DNA of 64,000 bases from Streptomyces sp. NRRL B-1140 (lineage in GTDB: Bacteria; Actinomycetota; Actinomycetes; Streptomycetales; Streptomycetaceae): contig NZ_LGEA01000107.1 of the NCBI RefSeq assembly GCF_001280065.1, positions 1-64,000 on the forward strand, read 5' to 3'. A program made the position numbers and the translations under genes. The notes beneath the pieces are model-generated. The model did not search any database, was not told where the DNA came from, and worked only from the letters and a program-made list of their open reading frames with translations. Within the stretch, counting starts at the first letter, position 1; every line of letters starts with the position of its first letter. Below are positions 60,636 to 64,000 of the stretch, one piece after another.

Positions 60636-63197
60636 TCACCCGACCCGGATACCCACGATGCACGTGTCGTCGTCGGTGTCCGACTTGCTGTAGGTCAGCA
60701 GGCGGTCCAACTGCTGGTCGAGGGTGCTCGGCGCCGCGCGGGCTGTGGTCAGGAGGTGGGTCAGGGACTCCTCCACCGGCCGGTCACGGCGTTCCACCAG
60801 ACCGTCCGTGTACATCAACAGGGTGTCTTCCGGGGCCAGTTGCAGCTCCGTCTCCTCGTAGACGGCCTCGGGGACGGCCCCCAGCAGCAGGCCCTTGACC
60901 AGAGGCAGGGGAGCGGCTTCGGCGCCCCGGACGAGCACCGGCGGCAGGTGACCCGCCCGGGCCCAGCGCAGTGTCCGTCGGACGGGGTCGTACAGACCGC
61001 ACACGGCGGTCGCGGTCACGGCACCCGTCAGATGGTGCGCCACGATGTTGAGCCACGACAGCAACTGCGCCGGCCCGGCGCCGGTCACCGCCAGACCGCG
61101 CAACGCGTTGCGCAGCACGACCATGCTGGTGGCGGCCTCTATGCCGTGGCCGGCCACGTCCCCGACGCACAGCAACACCTGCCGGGACGGCAGCACGACG
61201 GTGTCGTACCAGTCCCCGCCCACCAGTTGCTCGGTCTCCGCCGGCCGGTAGCGCACGGCGACCTGGAGGCCGGACACCTGGAGCGGGGCCTGGGTGGGGG
61301 GCATGATGGCGTGCTGCAGCTGCAGGGTCAGCCGGTTGCGTTCGGTGGCCTGCTGCTCGGTGTGGGCCAGCTGGTCGCGGGTGGCGGCGAGCGCCACCTC
61401 GGTCCAGTGCTGGGCCGAGATGTCCTGGCAGGCGCCGCGCACGAGGAGCAGCCGGTCGTCCGTGTCGAGGACCGGTTCGGCGACGATCCGGATGTGACGG
61501 GTCACCCCGTCCGGCCGCTGCAGCCGGAAGGCGGCGGCCGCCGGCCGCTGGTGGTGCAGCAGCGTGCGCAGGAAACGGCGGATGGAGACGCCGTCGTCCG
61601 GGTGCGCATGGGCCGGCAGCTCTTCCAGCGGCACCGGGGTGCTCGTCTGCGGACGCCCGTACAGGTCGAAGAGCTGCCCGTTCCAGGTGATCTCGCCGGT
61701 GAGCACGTTCTCCTCGAACCCGCCGATACGGCCCAGCCGCTGGGCGTGCTGGAGGAGGCTCGCCAGCCGTGCCGTCTCGTCCTCGATGCGCCAGATCAAG
61801 AGGACGGACATGCCGTGGCGGCTGATGCTGATGTCCGCGACCGCCGAGAGGGGGACCTGGTCGACGAGCGCGGTGAGGTTCATGCGGCGGGCCCGGAAGG
61901 GCTCACCGGTGGCGTAGACCCGCTCGACGCGCTGGAACAACTCGCTGTCCCCGGCGGCCATCGGGTAGGCCTCCAGGAGCAGCGCGCCGTTCACGACCGC
62001 CCGCGGCCTGCCGGCCGGGTCCAGGAAGCGGTTGTTCGCGTGCTGGATGCGGAAGTCCACCAGGTGCCCGTCACCGTCCAGGTGGGGCACCAGGACCAGG
62101 GCGGGGTCGTACAAGCCGTCGGCCAGGTCCATCAGCTCGGCGGCGTCCGGCAGTACGCGCGGCTCCTGGGCGGCTCCGTGCGGCGGTGCGTACGTCTCCA
62201 AGGTGTGGGCGCACAGTTCGGCCAGCGCCTCCATCTGCCGGACGATCTGCGGCGGCTGCGGCGGCTGCGGGGTCGGCCAGGCGATCTCCAGCACGCCGTG
62301 GATGCGGCCCCCGGTGCCGGCGGGCAGGGCGGCCCGGCCGCCGTCCGGATGGTGGTGCAGGCCGATGGTGGGCAGTCCGGTCGCGCCGAGGGTGGTGATC
62401 CACTGCCCCTCGCGCTCGATGAGTCCCCGTCGCGCCAAGGTCACCACGTCCGGCGGGACGTAGCGCCAGCGCTCCGCCTCGGCCGGTGAGAAACCGGCGC
62501 TGCCCGCCAGGGTGAGCGAACCGTCGGCTCCCGCGGCCCATATGGCCACGGCCACCGCGCCGAGCGGTCGCAGCGCCTGCTCCAGCAGGGCGTCCGCCAC
62601 GGCCTGGGCGTCGTCCGCCGCCAGGACCCCGCTCTCCGCCGCGCGCAGGCGTACGGCGGCCGACTCGGTCTCCGCCTCGTCGGCGGCCCTGGTGGCGGCG
62701 AGGAAGGCGTCCGTCACCTCGGACATCCGGTCCCGGGCCGCCTGATTGATGACGTCGACGGCGAGTTCCAGGGGGGTCACCTGGGCCTGCTCGGCCAGTT
62801 GGGTGAGCTGGCGGGCGGCCTGGGCGGGGCCGCACTGCAGCCGCTCGACCAGGACGCCCTTGGCGAGCTCGATCAGGGCCCGCCCCTCGGCCTCCGCCTG
62901 GGCGGCCCGCACCTCCCGGCTGAGCCGTTCCACGGTGGCGGCGAGCCGGCCCACCGGAGAGGCGGGTGAGAGGTCTTCGAGGCCGGCGGGCGGCTCCTCG
63001 CGGGACTCCGGCGCGTGGTCGGTGTACTGCGGCGGCCCGCCGAGGGTCGTGTGTTCGTCGGAGGAATCGGATGCCCCGCCCCTGGCCGGGGAGGACGCGT
63101 CGGAGGTCACCGACGGCAGCGAGGACTCCGGATCTGCGGCCGAGCCGCGCTTCGGCTCGCCGTCACCCGGCTCGCGCGGCTGCTCGGACATGCTCAC
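60636..63197 (-). CDS. SpoIIE-family phosphatase with ANTAR, GAF and PAS domains
   Basis: 853 residues from GTG 63197, chosen because GAGGAG lies ten bases before it (an ATG two codons later is possible). Disordered N-terminus, ANTAR-like helix set (LIELAKGVLVERLQCGPAQA; LAVDVINQAARDR), GAF region (about 160-330), PAS region (FRIQHANNRFLDP; GGFEENVLTGEITWNGQLFD) and a C-terminal PPM phosphatase (VGGDWYDTVVLPS; LCVGDVAGHGIEAA; LLMYTDGLVERRD; DDDTCIVGIRV). Likely a stress-signalling phosphatase acting on anti-anti-sigma factors. Confidence 0.88.
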   Translation of the reverse strand: MSMSEQPREPGDGEPKRGSAADPESSLPSVTSDASSPARGGASDSSDEHTTLGGPPQYTDHAPESREEPPAGLEDLSPASPVGRLAATVERLSREVRAAQAEAEGRALIELAKGVLVERLQCGPAQAARQLTQLAEQAQVTPLELAVDVINQAARDRMSEVTDAFLAATRAADEAETESAAVRLRAAESGVLAADDAQAVADALLEQALRPLGAVAVAIWAAGADGSLTLAGSAGFSPAEAERWRYVPPDVVTLARRGLIEREGQWITTLGATGLPTIGLHHHPDGGRAALPAGTGGRIHGVLEIAWPTPQPPQPPQIVRQMEALAELCAHTLETYAPPHGAAQEPRVLPDAAELMDLADGLYDPALVLVPHLDGDGHLVDFRIQHANNRFLDPAGRPRAVVNGALLLEAYPMAAGDSELFQRVERVYATGEPFRARRMNLTALVDQVPLSAVADISISRHGMSVLLIWRIEDETARLASLLQHAQRLGRIGGFEENVLTGEITWNGQLFDLYGRPQTSTPVPLEELPAHAHPDDGVSIRRFLRTLLHHQRPAAAAFRLQRPDGVTRHIRIVAEPVLDTDDRLLLVRGACQDISAQHWTEVALAATRDQLAHTEQQATERNRLTLQLQHAIMPPTQAPLQVSGLQVAVRYRPAETEQLVGGDWYDTVVLPSRQVLLCVGDVAGHGIEAATSMVVLRNALRGLAVTGAGPAQLLSWLNIVAHHLTGAVTATAVCGLYDPVRRTLRWARAGHLPPVLVRGAEAAPLPLVKGLLLGAVPEAVYEETELQLAPEDTLLMYTDGLVERRDRPVEESLTHLLTTARAAPSTLDQQLDRLLTYSKSDTDDDTCIVGIRVG

Positions 63198-63294
63198 GGT
63201 GTTCAAGCTCCTCGGCTGGAGTGCCCTGAGGCACGGAAGGACAGGCGCTGCCGGGCGCCCGGCCCGCCGGTGTGCGGGTCGGGCGCCGGGGTGC

Positions 63295-64000
63295 TCATAC
63301 GGGCAGCCAGCGGCGGACGCAGGCCATGAGGTCGCGCGTGTCGACGGGCTTCGTGACGTAGTCGCTGGCACCCGAGGCGAGGCTCTTGTCCCTGTCTCCC
63401 GGCATCGCCTTCGCGGTGACGGCGATGATGGGCAGGTCGGCGTACTGCGGCATGCGGCGGATCTCGGCCGTCGCGGTGTAGCCGTCCATCTCCGGCATCA
63501 TCACGTCCATCAGCACCAGGGCGATGTCGGGGTTGTTCACCAGCGTCTCGATGCCTCTGCGCCCGTTCTCGGCGTGCAGCACGCGGAAGCCGTGGAGCTC
63601 CAGGATCCCGCTCAGCGCGAAGAGGTTCCGCGCGTCGTCGTCGACGACGAGAACGGTGCGGCCGGCCGACGCGTCGTGGACGGCGGGCGGCGCCACGTGC
63701 TGCGGCCCCTCGGTCCGGACGAGGGAGAGCACGTCCCCGGGTTCCTCCGCGGACAGGTGCAGGGCGATGCGCTCGCGCAGTTCGTCGAGGCTGGACAGCA
63801 GCTCCAGTGCGCCGCCCTCGGAACGGGAACGCAGCGTCTCGTCCAGGGGCACGTCCGTGGGGTGGCTGCTGTGCACCAGCACCGGGACGCTCGTCAGCGC
63901 CGAGTCGCCCTCCAGGGCCTGGAGGAAGCGGGACGCCTCGTCGTCGGGCATGCCCAGTTCCAGGACGACGCAGTGGCACGGCTCGGATGCCAGGGCTCCG
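63295..64000 (-). CDS. Hybrid sensor histidine kinase, C-terminal part
   Basis: 235 residues visible; the gene enters from the right edge. It ends in an intact receiver domain (VLVVDDDARNLFALSGILEL; phosphoacceptor Asp in VLMDVMMPEMDGY; VTAKAMPGDRDKSLASGASD with the conserved Lys in YVTKPVD). Before it lies a second, degenerate receiver whose acceptor position reads VVLELGMPDD (Glu for Asp). This layout matches large HAMP-GAF hybrid kinases with several receivers in Streptomyces. It lies next to the SpoIIE-type phosphatase, a common pairing. Confidence 0.82.
   Translation of the reverse strand, partial: GALASEPCHCVVLELGMPDDEASRFLQALEGDSALTSVPVLVHSSHPTDVPLDETLRSRSEGGALELLSSLDELRERIALHLSAEEPGDVLSLVRTEGPQHVAPPAVHDASAGRTVLVVDDDARNLFALSGILELHGFRVLHAENGRRGIETLVNNPDIALVLMDVMMPEMDGYTATAEIRRMPQYADLPIIAVTAKAMPGDRDKSLASGASDYVTKPVDTRDLMACVRRWLPV

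Overview
The window is high-GC actinobacterial chromosome, almost certainly Streptomyces or a close relative. GC-rich third codon positions, many GTG starts, dense LacI/IclR/GntR/MarR/PucR/ArsR regulators, ATGA-coupled genes, an IS481-family remnant and two copies of a short intergenic repeat I recognise from Streptomyces all fit. I see no tRNA, rRNA or CRISPR array. All family names come from reading motifs, not from a search.

Layout. 1-3543 (minus): asparagine operon (GntR regulator, asparagine permease, asparaginase, aspartase), i.e. Asn to Asp to fumarate. 3665-5759 (minus): UppP, then a fluoride-channel pair flanking a DUF190 gene. 6190-9101: strictosidine-synthase-like lactonase with ArsR, a LacI regulator and a MarR regulator. 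9421-14325: SseB-like gene, then a sugar module (MFS transporter, GH35 beta-galactosidase, LacI) behind a perfect palindromic operator. 14336-19383 (minus): P1B-4 metal ATPase with an SmtB-like operator, a receiver-only protein and a NarL-type two-component pair.

19552-26897 (plus) is the most unusual region: seven tightly packed genes, six of them overlapping by four bases at each junction. They encode an SPFH-like protein, a disordered protein, an E2-like protein, a JAB-E1 fusion, a HerA/FtsK-type ATPase, a 59-residue protein and a membrane protein with an outer IPT/TIG-like domain. This looks like a ubiquitin-like conjugation/deconjugation system tied to a membrane-associated ATPase. No ubiquitin-like modifier is recognisable.

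26899-34344: GABA catabolism (gabT, FAD/Fe-S oxidoreductase, gabD) with a divergent PucR regulator. 34414-40104: phenylacetate degradation, paaABCDE (minus) and paaI-paaK (plus), with TetR/PaaR-like sites in the divergent promoter region. 40238-43466: PP2C-type phosphatase, IclR and LacI regulators.

43691-58201: complete actinobacterial (group 1h-like) [NiFe]-hydrogenase locus. hypX, a maturation protease and hypB-F-C-D-E run rightward; an unknown 529-residue protein, small and large subunits, NifU-like, DUF5947-like, two tiny proteins and hypA run leftward. The two operons converge on a strong hairpin terminator. Four 17-bp direct repeats lie just upstream of the leftward operon. 58553-64000: malic enzyme, IS481-family remnant, SpoIIE-type phosphatase, and the C-terminus of a hybrid histidine kinase cut by the window edge.
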